A stretch of DNA of 30,414 bases from CAZABC01 sp964483405. Its GTDB lineage: Bacteria; Chloroflexota; Limnocylindria; Limnocylindrales; CSP1-4. Location: positions 1 through 30,414 of the forward strand of contig CAZABC010000028.1 of assembly GCA_964483405.1 (NCBI GenBank), given 5' to 3'. Of the stretch, positions 7,819 through 15,937 are shown one piece after another (within the stretch, counting starts at the first letter, position 1; each line of letters opens with the position of its first letter). The translations under genes were made by a program, and so were the position numbers. Below the pieces are notes generated by a model. It was not told the origin of the DNA. It ran no database searches and saw only the letters and a program-made list of their open reading frames with translations.

Positions 7819-8151
7819 TCCGGATCCACCTCCTCGGGCTGGGGGGTGCTGCCCGCGAGCCCCGCGGGGAGCCCACCACCGCGGGTCGCGTGCCGAGCTC
7901 CGCGGCGCACGTGCACCCGGGCCCCGGCAGGGCTCGGGGAGCATAGCCGCGCGACCCGGGTGGGTCAACCGGCCGAATGGCCCTAGCGCGGACCCCGAGG
8001 CGACCATCCGGCGGGACCGCAACACCCTGTGCCGTTGCGCGTCTCGAAGGCGTCGGCACGCGGCGACGGTTGCGAACGGCCCGCCCGTAGCCGACGATGG
8101 ACGCGGCGACCCGGCCCGCTGGACGGGCGCCGGAGCGGGAGGAACGCGGCG
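7819..8151. other. Divergent intergenic region, rpsU / acyl-CoA synthetase
   Basis: This 333-nt stretch separates two divergent genes. Its left part is the rpsU leader and promoter. On the plus side I see TTGCGA (about 8088) with a poor GACGAT hexamer 17 nt on, only a weak promoter guess, and a clear GGGAGGA ribosome binding site at 8137-8143 for the gene starting at 8152. I see no RNA gene in it. Confidence 0.6.
7940..7968 (-). promoter_or_regulatory. Sigma-70-type promoter of rpsU
   Basis: On the minus strand TTGACC (7963-7968) is followed after exactly 17 nt by TATGCT (7940-7945). This is the best housekeeping promoter match in the window. Predicted initiation near 7933 leaves a leader of about 115 nt before the rpsU TTG, ending in the strong ribosome binding site. 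The leader contains GC-rich self-complementary segments, for example GGGCTCCCCGCGGGGCTC. Confidence 0.75.
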
Positions 8152-9855
8152 ATGCAGCCATCCGGACGGACCCTCGTCGAGGTCCTCGAGGGCTCGGCCG
8201 CCCGGTATGGCGACCGGATGTCCCTCGGCCTCCGGCGCGAGGACGGGACGATCGCCTCGTGGAGCTACCGTGAGCTCGACCGGCGCAGCCGCCTCGCCGC
8301 CTGGCGGCTCCGCAGCCGCGGCCTCGTGAAGGGCGACCGGCTCCTGACCTGGTCGCCGTCGAGCCCCGAGCTCGCCGCGGTCTACTTCGGCGCGATGCGG
8401 GTCGGGGTCATCCTCGTCCCGCTCGACCTGCGGATGGCGCCGGACGCGATGCGCCGGATCGCCGATCGCTCCAAGGTCCGCCAGCTCGTCATCGGGACCG
8501 GGCGCGACGCGCCGGACCCCGCCGACGCCGACCTCGACCACCTGCCGCTCATCACGACCGACGACCTCTGCGCCGAACCCGGCGCCGGCTTCCCGGCCGA
8601 CTGGGAGGCCCAGCTGGCGACCTGGCCCCGGCCGGTCCCCGACGACGTCTACCTCCTCGTCTACACCTCCGGGACCACCGGCACCCCGAAGGGCGTGACC
8701 CTGACCCACGCGAACACCGTCACCGGCATCGACGGCTTCAAGACGATCGTCCCGGACATGGAGTACCGGATCACCTCGCTCCTGCCGCTGTCCCACCTCC
8801 TCGAGCAGTCGATCGGCCTCTACCTCACGCTCGACATGGGCGCCTCGATCGTCTACGTCCGGAGCCTGAACCCGCGGGTCATCCTCGAGACGATCCGCGG
8901 CCACCGGACGACAGCGATGGTCGTCGCGCCACAGCTCCTCGAGTTGTTCTGGAACGGGCTCGTCCGGGAGGTCGAGCGGCGCGGCCAGACCGAGATGTTC
9001 GAGCGGCTCCGGCGGATCGCCCGGCCACTCCCCCTCGGCCCCCGGCGCTGGCTGACCGGCCGGATCCGGACGCCGGTCCTCGGCGACGACTTCCGGCTCT
9101 TCCTGTCGGCCGGCTCGTACCTGCCGCCGCGGGTCCAGCAGGGCTGGGAGGACCTCGGCATCGTCGTCATGCAGGGCTACGGCTCGACCGAGACCGGCTC
9201 GGGCACCGTGACGACCTGGAAGGACCACCCGCTCGGCACCGTCGGCCGGCCGGTCCCCGGCGTCGAGATGAAACTCGCCGAGGACGGCGAGGTCCTGTTC
9301 CGCGGGCCGACCGTGACCTCTGGCTACTGGGAGGACCCCGAGGCGACGAAGGCCGCCTTCACCGAGGACGGCTTCTACAAGACCGGCGACCTCGGGCGGC
9401 TCGACGATGGGGGCCGCCTCATCCTCCAGGGCCGCAAGAAGGACATCATCGTCCTGCCGAACGGCTTCAACGTCTTCCCCGAGGACATCGAGAACGCGCT
9501 CAAGATCGCCGGGATCCGCGACTCCGTCGTCCTCGAGACCGAGCCGGGCCGGATCGAGGCGATCGTCCTCGCGCCGGCCGACCTCCAGCGGGTCCAGGAG
9601 GGCGGGACCGGGACGCCGGGCGCCGGGGCGTTCATGGAGGGCACCGACCTCGAGCGGGTCCGCCGCGAGACGGACGCGAAGGTCAAGGCCGCCAATGCGA
9701 CCCTGGCGACGTACTCCCGGATCGCCGCCTGGCGGTACTGGCCGGAGACCGACTTCCCCCGGACCCACACGTTCAAGGTCAAGCGGAACCAGGTCCGGGC
9801 CTGGGCATCGGTCGCGGCGCCGCTCCCGGTGACCGAGGACCCCGCGTCGGCCTGA
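8152..9855 (+). CDS. Long-chain acyl-CoA synthetase (AMP-binding)
   Basis: A 567-residue adenylate-forming ligase that would activate a fatty or other carboxylic acid to an acyl-AMP and then an acyl-CoA. Motifs in order: P-loop-like YTSGTTGTPKGVTLTH (about 171-186), aromatic motif YGSTETGSGTV (about 343), YKTGDLGRLDDGG with the ribose-binding Asp, GRKKDIIVLPNGFNVFPEDIE, and a late FKVKRNQ containing the likely catalytic Lys. The order and the insertion-rich C-terminus resemble long-chain FadD/FAA-type enzymes, but chain length cannot be read from sequence. ATG 8152 is chosen because GGGAGGA lies 8 nt upstream; the frame opens earlier (8029) but those residues look non-coding. It stands alone on the plus strand, converging on a lipoprotein gene. 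Confidence 0.88.
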   Translation: MQPSGRTLVEVLEGSAARYGDRMSLGLRREDGTIASWSYRELDRRSRLAAWRLRSRGLVKGDRLLTWSPSSPELAAVYFGAMRVGVILVPLDLRMAPDAMRRIADRSKVRQLVIGTGRDAPDPADADLDHLPLITTDDLCAEPGAGFPADWEAQLATWPRPVPDDVYLLVYTSGTTGTPKGVTLTHANTVTGIDGFKTIVPDMEYRITSLLPLSHLLEQSIGLYLTLDMGASIVYVRSLNPRVILETIRGHRTTAMVVAPQLLELFWNGLVREVERRGQTEMFERLRRIARPLPLGPRRWLTGRIRTPVLGDDFRLFLSAGSYLPPRVQQGWEDLGIVVMQGYGSTETGSGTVTTWKDHPLGTVGRPVPGVEMKLAEDGEVLFRGPTVTSGYWEDPEATKAAFTEDGFYKTGDLGRLDDGGRLILQGRKKDIIVLPNGFNVFPEDIENALKIAGIRDSVVLETEPGRIEAIVLAPADLQRVQEGGTGTPGAGAFMEGTDLERVRRETDAKVKAANATLATYSRIAAWRYWPETDFPRTHTFKVKRNQVRAWASVAAPLPVTEDPASA

Positions 9856-9875
9856 CGCCCCGCTCGACCGAGGGT

Positions 9876-9897
9876 CGCGGGCTCCGCGCGGCCCGCG
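9876..9897. terminator. Hairpin between convergent genes
   Basis: CGCGGGC, 8-nt loop, GCCCGCG: a 7-bp all-GC stem in the 62-nt gap between the plus-strand acyl-CoA synthetase and the minus-strand lipoprotein gene. A smaller CGACC-GAG-GGTCG repeat precedes it. There is no T tract on either side. Its position suggests a bidirectional terminator. Confidence 0.4.
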
Positions 9898-9917
9898 TCC
9901 CGCGCCGTACCGGCGTC

Positions 9918-10472
9918 CTAGCGACGGACCTCGTAGCCCTGGCCGATCGAGGCGAGGGCCGTCGCGATCCGCCCTTCGCCCTCGGGGTCGGTCGAGCCCG
10001 CCGGCGACCAGTGGTGGACGACGACGGTCGAGCCGGCCTGGCGGATCGTGAACCGCGCGTCGAGCGGGAACTGGACGCTCCCGGGGCCGGTCGCGACGTA
10101 CTCGGCGAGCTCGCGCGCGGCGGCCGCCGCGGCCCCGCTGTCGGCCAGGTCGTAGATGACGATGAAGCCGTCGTCGGGCGCGTCGGGCAGGATCGCGTGG
10201 AGCACGATCCGCGGCGCCGCGGCGAGGGCCGGCGACTCGCCGGGCCGGTACGGGACGCGCGCGTCCTCGACCTGGACCCGCGCCGTCCCGAGTGCGGCGA
10301 CGACGGCCGCCCGCGTCTGGCCCTGGGCGGACGACACCGACGGCGACGGCGCGACCGACGGCGGCGCGGGCTCGACGACCCGGGCGGCGAAGCCGCAGCC
10401 GGCGACGACCGGGACGAGCGCGGCCGCCAGGACGAGCGCGGCGAGCGGCCGGCGGCCCGATCCGGCCGTCAT
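9918..10472 (-). CDS. Putative lipoprotein of unknown function
   Basis: This 184-residue protein has a lipoprotein signal: basic GRR, a hydrophobic stretch (about 9-24) and lipobox VVAGC with the lipidated Cys at 26. A Pro/Ser/Val linker follows (EPAPPSVAPSPSVSS), then a domain of about 140 residues with alternating hydrophobics (RIVLHAILPDAPDDGFIVIYDL, FTIRQAGSTVVVHHW). I do not recognise the domain. The start ATG 10472 overlaps the stop of the HIT gene as ATGA, so the two are probably translationally coupled; an ATG four codons upstream (10484) is possible. Predicted location is the outer face of the cytoplasmic membrane. Nothing in the neighbours reveals its role. Confidence 0.8.
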   Translation of the reverse strand: MTAGSGRRPLAALVLAAALVPVVAGCGFAARVVEPAPPSVAPSPSVSSAQGQTRAAVVAALGTARVQVEDARVPYRPGESPALAAAPRIVLHAILPDAPDDGFIVIYDLADSGAAAAAARELAEYVATGPGSVQFPLDARFTIRQAGSTVVVHHWSPAGSTDPEGEGRIATALASIGQGYEVRR

Positions 10473-10813
10473 CCGGGCGGCCACCGGAACGTCCGCCCGC
10501 CGAGCAGGTGGACGTGGAGGTGGTCGATGGTCTGGCCAGCCCGGAGGCCCGCGTTGGCCACGATCCGGTAGCCGTCGTCGACGAGTCCCTCGCTCCGGGC
10601 GAGGTCGGCCGCGACGGCGAACAGGTGGCCGATCGTCGGGCCGTCCGCCTCGGTCACGTCGGCGAGCGAGGCGATGTGCGTCCGCGGGACGAGCAGGATG
10701 TGCGTCGGCGCGACCGGCGAGATGTCGCGGAAGGCGACGATCCGGTCGTCCTCGTGGACGATCGTAGCGGGGACCTCGCCGGCGGCGATCCGGCAGAAGA
10801 GGCAGTCAGCCAT
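10469..10813 (-). CDS. HIT (histidine triad) family protein
   Basis: A 114-residue HINT-type protein, a nucleotide-binding phosphoramidase or hydrolase family acting on AMP-linked substrates. It starts with ADCLFCRIAAGEVPATIVHEDD, including a CxxC typical of this branch, continues with APTHILLVPRTHIASL, and carries the histidine triad HLHVHLL with its catalytic His. Length matches HINT proteins. Its ATG (10813) overlaps the end of mtaB by 8 nt, and its stop overlaps the lipoprotein start. It belongs to the dnaJ-side operon. A specific substrate cannot be assigned. Confidence 0.93.
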   Translation of the reverse strand: MADCLFCRIAAGEVPATIVHEDDRIVAFRDISPVAPTHILLVPRTHIASLADVTEADGPTIGHLFAVAADLARSEGLVDDGYRIVANAGLRAGQTIDHLHVHLLGGRTFRWPPG

Positions 10814-12311
10814 GCGGTCCTCCGTGGTGGGCGACCGGCGCAGCGCCGGCGAGCGGGAGCGGGACCCGCAGCCGCGGACCGGGGTCGAATGACAGGACCC
10901 GGCCCGTGACCCGGTCGGCGGTCTCGGCGTCGACGCGCTCGACGACCACGCGGGCGATGCCATTGTCGGGCCTCGCGCCGACCGGCGCCGGGACCGCGAC
11001 CGGGACGTGGTCCTCGGCATGGCCGAGCCAGCGGCCGTCGGCCAGCCGCGTCTCGAGGAGGACCGACGCCTCGCTGCCGACGCGTCCGGCGGCGAAGCGG
11101 GCGCGGGCCGCGGCGGCGAGGGCGAGGAGCGCGGCGGCGCGCTCGCGCCGGACCGGCTCGGGGACGTGGCCGGCCATCCGGGTCGCCGGCGTCCCGGGTC
11201 GGGCCGAGTAGCGGAAGACGTGCAGACCGGCGAGCCCGAGGCCGTCGATGAACGCGCGGCTCCGCTCGAACGCGGCATCGTCCTCGGTCGGGAAGCCGAC
11301 GATGACGTCGGCATGGATCGCCGCGGTCGGGATCGCGCTGCGGATCCGCGCCACGACCGCCGCATACCCGGCGCGGTCGTAGCGACGGCCCATCCGCCGA
11401 AGCACGCCGTCGTCGCCCGACTGGAGCGGCAGGTGGAAGTGCGGCAGCGTCCGGCCGGCGCCGTCGCGCCAGGCGGCGAGGAGCTCCTCGTCGACGTGCT
11501 GCGGCTCGATCGACGACAGGCGCACCCGCTCGACCGACGTCTCGTCGAGGATCCGCCGGACGAGCCCGGCGAGGGTGAGCGCCGGGTCCAGGTGCGAGCC
11601 GCGCGGTCCGGGCTCGGACCGGCCCCCGTCGTAGGTCCCGATGTTGATCCCGGTCAGGACGATCTCGCGATGGCCCACCGCGAGCGCCCGCCCGACGTCG
11701 GCGAGGACGGCGTCGGGCGGGAGCGAGCGCTCTACGCCCCGGGCCGCCGGGATGAGGCAGTACGTGCAGTGGAATGAGCAGCCGTCCTGGACCTTGACGA
11801 ACGCTCGCGTCCGGTCGGCCGCGGTGCGGTCGTCGGCGATCCCGTCGATCTCGACGCCCGACAGCGTCGGCAGCGGGCCCGCGAGGCCGCCGCGAGCCCG
11901 CTCGCGCGGGGCCAGCGCCGCCAGCTCGGCGAGGAGCGCCGCCTTGCCGTCGTTGTCGACGAGCCGGGCAGCCGGGTCGAGCGCCGCGAAGGCCGGACCG
12001 TGGACGGTGACGGAGCAGCCGGTGACGACGACCGTCGCGTCGGGGCTGGCGCGGCGGGCCCGACGGACGGCCTGGCGCGACTTCTGGTCGGCGACCCCGG
12101 TCACCGTGCAGGTGTTGACGACGACGAGGTCGGCGGCGTCGCGCTCGCCGACGAGGACGGTGCCGCGCTCGCGGAGCAGCCGAGCGGCCGCCTCGATCTC
12201 GGCCTGGTTGACCTTGCAGCCGAGGTTGACGATCGACGCCCGCGCCGGCGCGGTGCCGGTCGCCCGGTCGGAGACGAGCGGCCCGACGATACCCGGCTCG
12301 GCGGCGATCAC
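10806..12311 (-). CDS. mtaB: tRNA (N6-threonylcarbamoyladenosine(37)-C2)-methylthiotransferase MtaB
   Basis: MtaB converts t6A37 to ms2t6A37 in ANN-decoding tRNAs using two 4Fe-4S clusters and S-adenosylmethionine. The 501-residue protein has an N-terminal UPF0004 domain with NLGCKVNQAE (Cys 32), VVNTCTVT (Cys 68) and VVTGCS (Cys 99). The radical-SAM motif CSFHCTYC follows (Cys 178, 182, 185), then VLTGINIGTY, LSSIEP and HFHLPLQSGDDGVLRRMGRRY, and a C-terminal TRAM-like region. NLGCKVNQAE and the context favour MtaB over RimO or MiaB. The start GTG 12311 overlaps the upstream stop as GTGA; a GTG one codon earlier is possible. In Bacillus mtaB follows prmA and rsmE; here a small membrane gene occupies the rsmE position. 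Confidence 0.93.
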   Translation of the reverse strand: MIAAEPGIVGPLVSDRATGTAPARASIVNLGCKVNQAEIEAAARLLRERGTVLVGERDAADLVVVNTCTVTGVADQKSRQAVRRARRASPDATVVVTGCSVTVHGPAFAALDPAARLVDNDGKAALLAELAALAPRERARGGLAGPLPTLSGVEIDGIADDRTAADRTRAFVKVQDGCSFHCTYCLIPAARGVERSLPPDAVLADVGRALAVGHREIVLTGINIGTYDGGRSEPGPRGSHLDPALTLAGLVRRILDETSVERVRLSSIEPQHVDEELLAAWRDGAGRTLPHFHLPLQSGDDGVLRRMGRRYDRAGYAAVVARIRSAIPTAAIHADVIVGFPTEDDAAFERSRAFIDGLGLAGLHVFRYSARPGTPATRMAGHVPEPVRRERAAALLALAAAARARFAAGRVGSEASVLLETRLADGRWLGHAEDHVPVAVPAPVGARPDNGIARVVVERVDAETADRVTGRVLSFDPGPRLRVPLPLAGAAPVAHHGGPHG

Positions 12312-12772
12312 CACAGCGCCGGCTTCGTGCTCATGAGGAACGCGATCAGCCCGACGGCCGACGTGATCCCGTAGGCGATGTAGCGCTGCCGCCGCGCGCC
12401 CTCGCGCCAGGCGGCGGCGTCGGCCTCCGTCCGGCCGCGGCCGCGCCGCAGCAGCCGACCGAGCTCCGGTCGCTGGACGGCGAAGACGACGATCGCGGTC
12501 GCCGCATAGGTCCCGAGCGCGACGAGCAGCCAGGGCTCGGTCAGGATCCGCGGCCCGAGCACGACGACCATGCCGATCCCGGTGATCGCGAGCCCCGCCC
12601 CGATGACCATCGTGCCGTGCGTCTCGACCCACCGCAGCCCCCGGACGAAGCGACCCGGCGGTCGGTCGGTCCCGCGCGATCGGAGCGTGAACGGCAGGAT
12701 GACGTTCGGGACGAACAGCGCGATCGCCAGCGAGACGTGGACGGTGAGCAGGAGCGGGAAGAGCGAGGCCAT
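12308..12772 (-). CDS. Small integral membrane protein, DUF2269-like
   Basis: A 154-residue protein with four hydrophobic segments at about 3-28, 55-73, 80-99 and 131-148. A polar Arg-rich loop (RPELGRLLRRGRGRTEADAA) precedes the last segment. A His in the first segment (LLTVHVSLAIALF) and the general shape resemble the DUF2269 family, but this is a recall-based guess and no function is known. It starts at ATG 12772 and ends in a GTGA overlap with mtaB. A TAGAAT box 9 nt before the ATG suggests its own promoter, although it also follows prmA closely. Confidence 0.75.
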   Translation of the reverse strand: MASLFPLLLTVHVSLAIALFVPNVILPFTLRSRGTDRPPGRFVRGLRWVETHGTMVIGAGLAITGIGMVVVLGPRILTEPWLLVALGTYAATAIVVFAVQRPELGRLLRRGRGRTEADAAAWREGARRQRYIAYGITSAVGLIAFLMSTKPALW

Positions 12773-12781
12773 CGGCCCGGG

Positions 12782-12787
12782 ATTCTA
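12782..12787 (-). promoter_or_regulatory. Candidate -10 box overlapping the prmA stop codon
   Basis: TAGAAT on the minus strand ends 9 nt before the ATG of the membrane-protein gene, and its first three bases are the prmA stop TAG. It would allow near-leaderless transcription of the membrane protein-mtaB-HIT-lipoprotein group. No -35 is visible. Confidence 0.4.
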
Positions 12788-13837
12788 ACGGCGACCGTCC
12801 CCGGACCCCGTCGGCCGCCTCGGCCGCGTCGCGACGAGCGCGACCCAGTCGCCCTCGGCCGTCCGCTCGTCGACGGCGAGGCCCGCCACCTCGAACGCCG
12901 CCCGGACCTCGGCCTCGCGATCGACGAAGATCCCCGATGCGACGAGCCGGCCCCCCGGAACGAGCTCGTCACGGAGCGGCTCGGCCAGCGCGACGAGGAG
13001 CGAGGCGATGAGGTTCGCGAGGACGACGTCGAACGGGCCATCCCCGGTCGGCACGGAGCCCTCCCGGGCGACGAGGCGCCGCGCCAGCCGGTTCCGCCGG
13101 GCGTTCGCCCGGGTCGCCTCGATGGCGATCGGGTCGGGGTCTACCCCGACGAGCTCGCCGGCTCCGAGCCGGGCGGCCGCGATGGCGAGGATCCCCGAGC
13201 CGCAGCCGACGTCGAGCACCCTCGCGCTGCCGTCGCCCGCCCGTCCACCGGCGAGGGCCCCGGCGTCGGCGAGCCGTTCGATCGCGGCGAGGCACAGCCT
13301 CGTCGTCGGGTGGAGCCCCGTCCCGAAGGCCATTCCCGGGTCGAGGGCGACGACGACGTCGTCGGGCCGGGGGCGGGGGCGCCGCCAGGTCGGCCGGATG
13401 ACGAGCCGCCGGCCGACCCGCAGGACCGGGAAGTGGGCCTTCCAGGCGTCGGCCCAGTCGGCCTCGTGGACGACCCGCGTCGTCAGCTCGCCGATCGGCC
13501 GGAGCCCGAATGCCTGGAGGTGACCGAGATCGGCCGCCGCCCGCTCGGCGGCCGACTGCGCCGTCGCGGCGTCCCGGGCCGGGACGTAGGCGCGGACGAC
13601 GACCGGCCGGGTCGGGTCGACCCGGGCGCCGAGCCCCTCGTCGACGAGGTCGAAGGCCGGCTCGACGCTGACGCCGCCGGGCGCGACCCGCGACAGGATC
13701 TCGCTCACGGCCTCGACCGCCTCGGCGTCGGCGCCGACGGCGAGCTCGAGCCACGCGCCGGGCCCCGCGGCCCCGACCCGATCGCCGCCGGCGTCGCGGT
13801 CGGCGGCGCCGGTGCCCACCGGTTCGCCGGCCGCCAC
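12785..13837 (-). CDS. prmA: Ribosomal protein L11 methyltransferase
   Basis: PrmA is the SAM-dependent methyltransferase that trimethylates ribosomal protein L11. The 350-residue product has an N-terminal substrate-recognition region (about 28-140) and then DPGMAFGTGLHPTTRLCL, which is highly specific for PrmA. The SAM-binding motif VLDVGCGSGILAIAAARLGA, an acidic VGVDPDPIA and the NLI motif (VLANLIASLL) follow. About 27 extra N-terminal residues and a C-terminal Arg/Pro tail lie beyond the core. GTG 13837 immediately follows the dnaJ TGA with no spacer, so prmA is probably translated by coupling to dnaJ, as in the widespread dnaJ-prmA pair. Confidence 0.95.
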   Translation of the reverse strand: MAAGEPVGTGAADRDAGGDRVGAAGPGAWLELAVGADAEAVEAVSEILSRVAPGGVSVEPAFDLVDEGLGARVDPTRPVVVRAYVPARDAATAQSAAERAAADLGHLQAFGLRPIGELTTRVVHEADWADAWKAHFPVLRVGRRLVIRPTWRRPRPRPDDVVVALDPGMAFGTGLHPTTRLCLAAIERLADAGALAGGRAGDGSARVLDVGCGSGILAIAAARLGAGELVGVDPDPIAIEATRANARRNRLARRLVAREGSVPTGDGPFDVVLANLIASLLVALAEPLRDELVPGGRLVASGIFVDREAEVRAAFEVAGLAVDERTAEGDWVALVATRPRRPTGSGDGRR

Positions 13838-14956
13838 TCAGCCCTTCTTGCCGAAGCGACCGAGGATCCCGCCGCCGCCGACCGTCTCGCCGGCCTCGCG
13901 GGCGTACGCCTCGAGCGCGGCGCGCTGGGCCTTGGTCAGCTTCGTCGGGACCTTCACCCCGATCTGGACGTGGAGGTCGCCGCGGACGTTCGGCCGGCGC
14001 AGGTGCGGCACGCCGCGACCCCGGAGACGAAGCTCCGTCCCCGGCTGGGTCCCCGGCTTGATCTCGAGCTCCTCCTCGCCCTCGACGGTCGGGATGACGA
14101 CCTTCGTCCCGAGCGCGGCCTGGGCGATCGAGAGGTCGAGGTCGAGGTACAGCTCGCTCCCCTGGCGCTTCAGCGCGGGATGCGGCGTCACGTGGACGGC
14201 GACGTAGAGGCTGCCGGCCGGTCCGCCGCGAGGCCCGACCTCGCCCTCGTTGCCGAGCCGGATCTGGTGGCCCTCGTCGATGCCCGGCGGGACCGTCACC
14301 CGGAGGGTCCGGCGTCGTTCGGTCCGGCCGTCGCCGCGGCACGTCTCGCAGGGCGTCTCGATCGTCCGGCCCTCGCCGCGGCAGCGCGGGCAGGTCGTCA
14401 CGTTGACCATCTGGCCGAGCATCGTCTGGCGGACGTGGCGGACCTCGCCGCGACCGCCGCACCCCGAGCAGGACGTCGCCTCGGTCCCGGGCTTCGCCCC
14501 GCTGCCGCCGCACGTGTCGCACCGCCCGAGGACCGGGAACTCGATCTCCTTCTCCGTCCCGGCGATCGCCTCGGCGAACGTCACCCGCAGGTCGTAGCGG
14601 AGGTCGGAGCCGGCGCTCGGGCGCCCGCGCCGGGTCGCGCCGGCGCCACCGCCGCCGAAGAACGCGTCGAAGATGTCGCCGAAGCCGCCGAAGCCGCTGA
14701 AGCCCGCGTCGGCCTCGCCGAAGCCACCGCCGACGCCGGCCCGCCCGAAGAGGTCGTAGGCCTGGCGCCGCTGCGGGTCCGACAGGACCTGGTAGGCCTC
14801 GTTGATCTCCTTGAAGCGCTCCTGGGCCTCCGGCTCGGCGCTCACGTCCGGGTGCCACTGCTGAGCGGCCTTCCGGAAGGCGCGCTTGATCTCGGCGTCG
14901 GTCGCGCCCCGCTCGACGCCGAGGATCCGGTAGTAGTCCTGCTCGCTCGTGGCCAT
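13838..14956 (-). CDS. dnaJ: Chaperone protein DnaJ (Hsp40)
   Basis: DnaJ delivers unfolded clients to DnaK and stimulates its ATPase. The 372-residue protein has a J domain (about 6-70) with HPD at 35-37, a Gly/Phe-rich linker (about 71-104: GFGEADAGFSGFGGFGDIF) and a zinc-finger region with four CxxCxGxG repeats (CDTCGGSG, CSGCGGRG, CPRCRGEG, CETCRGDG, about 146-210). Two C-terminal substrate-binding domains follow, the last ending GGGGILGRFGKKG. It is a complete type I DnaJ. It lies downstream of dnaK but is separated from it by three inserted genes. A TAGACT box 8 nt before its ATG suggests an independent start of transcription. Confidence 0.97.
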   Translation of the reverse strand: MATSEQDYYRILGVERGATDAEIKRAFRKAAQQWHPDVSAEPEAQERFKEINEAYQVLSDPQRRQAYDLFGRAGVGGGFGEADAGFSGFGGFGDIFDAFFGGGGAGATRRGRPSAGSDLRYDLRVTFAEAIAGTEKEIEFPVLGRCDTCGGSGAKPGTEATSCSGCGGRGEVRHVRQTMLGQMVNVTTCPRCRGEGRTIETPCETCRGDGRTERRRTLRVTVPPGIDEGHQIRLGNEGEVGPRGGPAGSLYVAVHVTPHPALKRQGSELYLDLDLSIAQAALGTKVVIPTVEGEEELEIKPGTQPGTELRLRGRGVPHLRRPNVRGDLHVQIGVKVPTKLTKAQRAALEAYAREAGETVGGGGILGRFGKKG

Positions 14957-14964
14957 CGCCGGTG

Positions 14965-14970
14965 AGTCTA
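14965..14970 (-). promoter_or_regulatory. Candidate -10 box overlapping the UDG stop codon
   Basis: TAGACT on the minus strand lies 8 nt upstream of the dnaJ ATG. Its TAG is also the stop codon of the uracil-DNA glycosylase gene. No Shine-Dalgarno sequence fits in the 11-nt spacer, which supports leaderless or terminally reinitiated translation of dnaJ. No CIRCE is present here, so this promoter would not be under HrcA. Confidence 0.4.
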
Positions 14971-15735
14971 CGGGAGCCGGCCGGGAGGGCCGGCGGTCGC
15001 CGGCCGGTCGGTCGGCTCGGTCGATCGGGCGAGCGCCGCGGCCCGGCCGAGGACGGCCTCGAGCATCGTCGGCGTCAGCCGCCCGGTGAACGTGTTCTGC
15101 TGGCTCGGGTGGAACGAGCCGATGAGCCGGTACGGCCCCACGGTCGCCTCGGCCGCGTGACCGAAGCGGGGTCGCGGCCGGGGCGGCGGGTGGCCGAGCG
15201 CGGCGAGCGCCCGGAGCGCGCCGTCCCAGGCGAACGATCCGAGGGCGAGGATGACCCGGGCGGCCGGAAGGAGGTCGAGTTCACGGGCGAGGTACGGCAG
15301 GCACCGGTCACGCTCGAGCGGCGTCGGCCGGTTGGCCGGCGGAGCGCAGCGCACGACGGCCGCGACGTAGGCCCCCGAGAGCGCCAGGCCATCGTCGCGG
15401 CGCCGGGCGTGGGGCTGGTTCGCGAAGCCGGTCGCGTGGAGGGCGGCGAACAGGACGTCGCCCGAGCGGTCGCCGGTGAAGACGCGCCCGGTCCGGTTGC
15501 CGCCGTGGGCCGCCGGCGCCAGCCCGACGATCACGACCCGCGCATCGGGGTCGCCGAAGCCGGGCACCGGCCGGGCCCAGTACGGCTCGTCGCGGAACCG
15601 GGCGACCTTCTCGACGGCGACGGTCTCCCGCCAGTCCACCAGCCGCGGGCAGGCCCGGCAGGCGACGACCTCCGCCGCCAGCGCGGCGAGACCATCGGAC
15701 GCTGCGAGCCGCCCCGGCGCGGCGCGACCGTCCAT
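14968..15735 (-). CDS. Family 5 (UDGb-type) uracil-DNA glycosylase
   Basis: This 255-residue enzyme should remove uracil, and by family precedent sometimes hypoxanthine or other deaminated bases, from DNA to start base-excision repair. Motif 1 is GLAPAAHGGNRTGR (about 71-84), followed by VFTGDRSGD; motif 3 is GSFHPSQQNTFTGRLT (about 206-221) with the DNA-intercalating HPS segment. Family 5 differs from family 4 by lacking the acidic residue in motif 1; Ala occupies that region here. Four Cys (26, 29, 130, 145) are spaced as 4Fe-4S ligands. The ATG lies 1 nt after the stop of the 66-codon gene upstream (TGAGATG). It shares an operon position with dnaK and a C45-type hydrolase, an unusual neighbourhood. 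Confidence 0.92.
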   Translation of the reverse strand: MDGRAAPGRLAASDGLAALAAEVVACRACPRLVDWRETVAVEKVARFRDEPYWARPVPGFGDPDARVVIVGLAPAAHGGNRTGRVFTGDRSGDVLFAALHATGFANQPHARRRDDGLALSGAYVAAVVRCAPPANRPTPLERDRCLPYLARELDLLPAARVILALGSFAWDGALRALAALGHPPPRPRPRFGHAAEATVGPYRLIGSFHPSQQNTFTGRLTPTMLEAVLGRAAALARSTEPTDRPATAGPPGRLP

Positions 15736-15736
15736 C

Positions 15737-15937
15737 TCAGAACGGGTCCTGCGGCCAGCGCCGCTTCGCGATCGCGACGAAGCCGATGACGAGGGCCAGA
15801 CCGACGAGGATCCCGACGACCCCGAGCGCGGGCGGCACGACGAGCGTGCCGCCGACGCCGCCGGCCCCCGGCACGAGCGTCGCGTCGGGGGCGAGGCTGG
15901 CGAGGAGGGTCGCGATCGGCGACGGTTCGGGCGTCAT
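15737..15937 (-). CDS. 66-residue single-pass membrane protein, unknown
   Basis: A small protein with a Gly/Pro/Ala-rich first half, one long hydrophobic segment (about 32-56: ALGVVGILVGLALVIGFVAI) and a basic, short C-terminus KRRWPQDPF, suggesting an N-out, C-in topology. No recognised domain. Its reality is supported by tight packing: the ATG overlaps the stop of the C45-type gene as ATGA, and its own stop is 1 nt from the UDG start. Both suggest translational coupling. No function is assigned. Confidence 0.65.
   Translation of the reverse strand: MTPEPSPIATLLASLAPDATLVPGAGGVGGTLVVPPALGVVGILVGLALVIGFVAIAKRRWPQDPF

Noticed and set aside
7636..9768. 710-codon minus-strand frame ending in S21
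   Set aside because: Only the last 60 codons are S21. The rest is antisense to the acyl-CoA synthetase and crosses the rpsU promoter.
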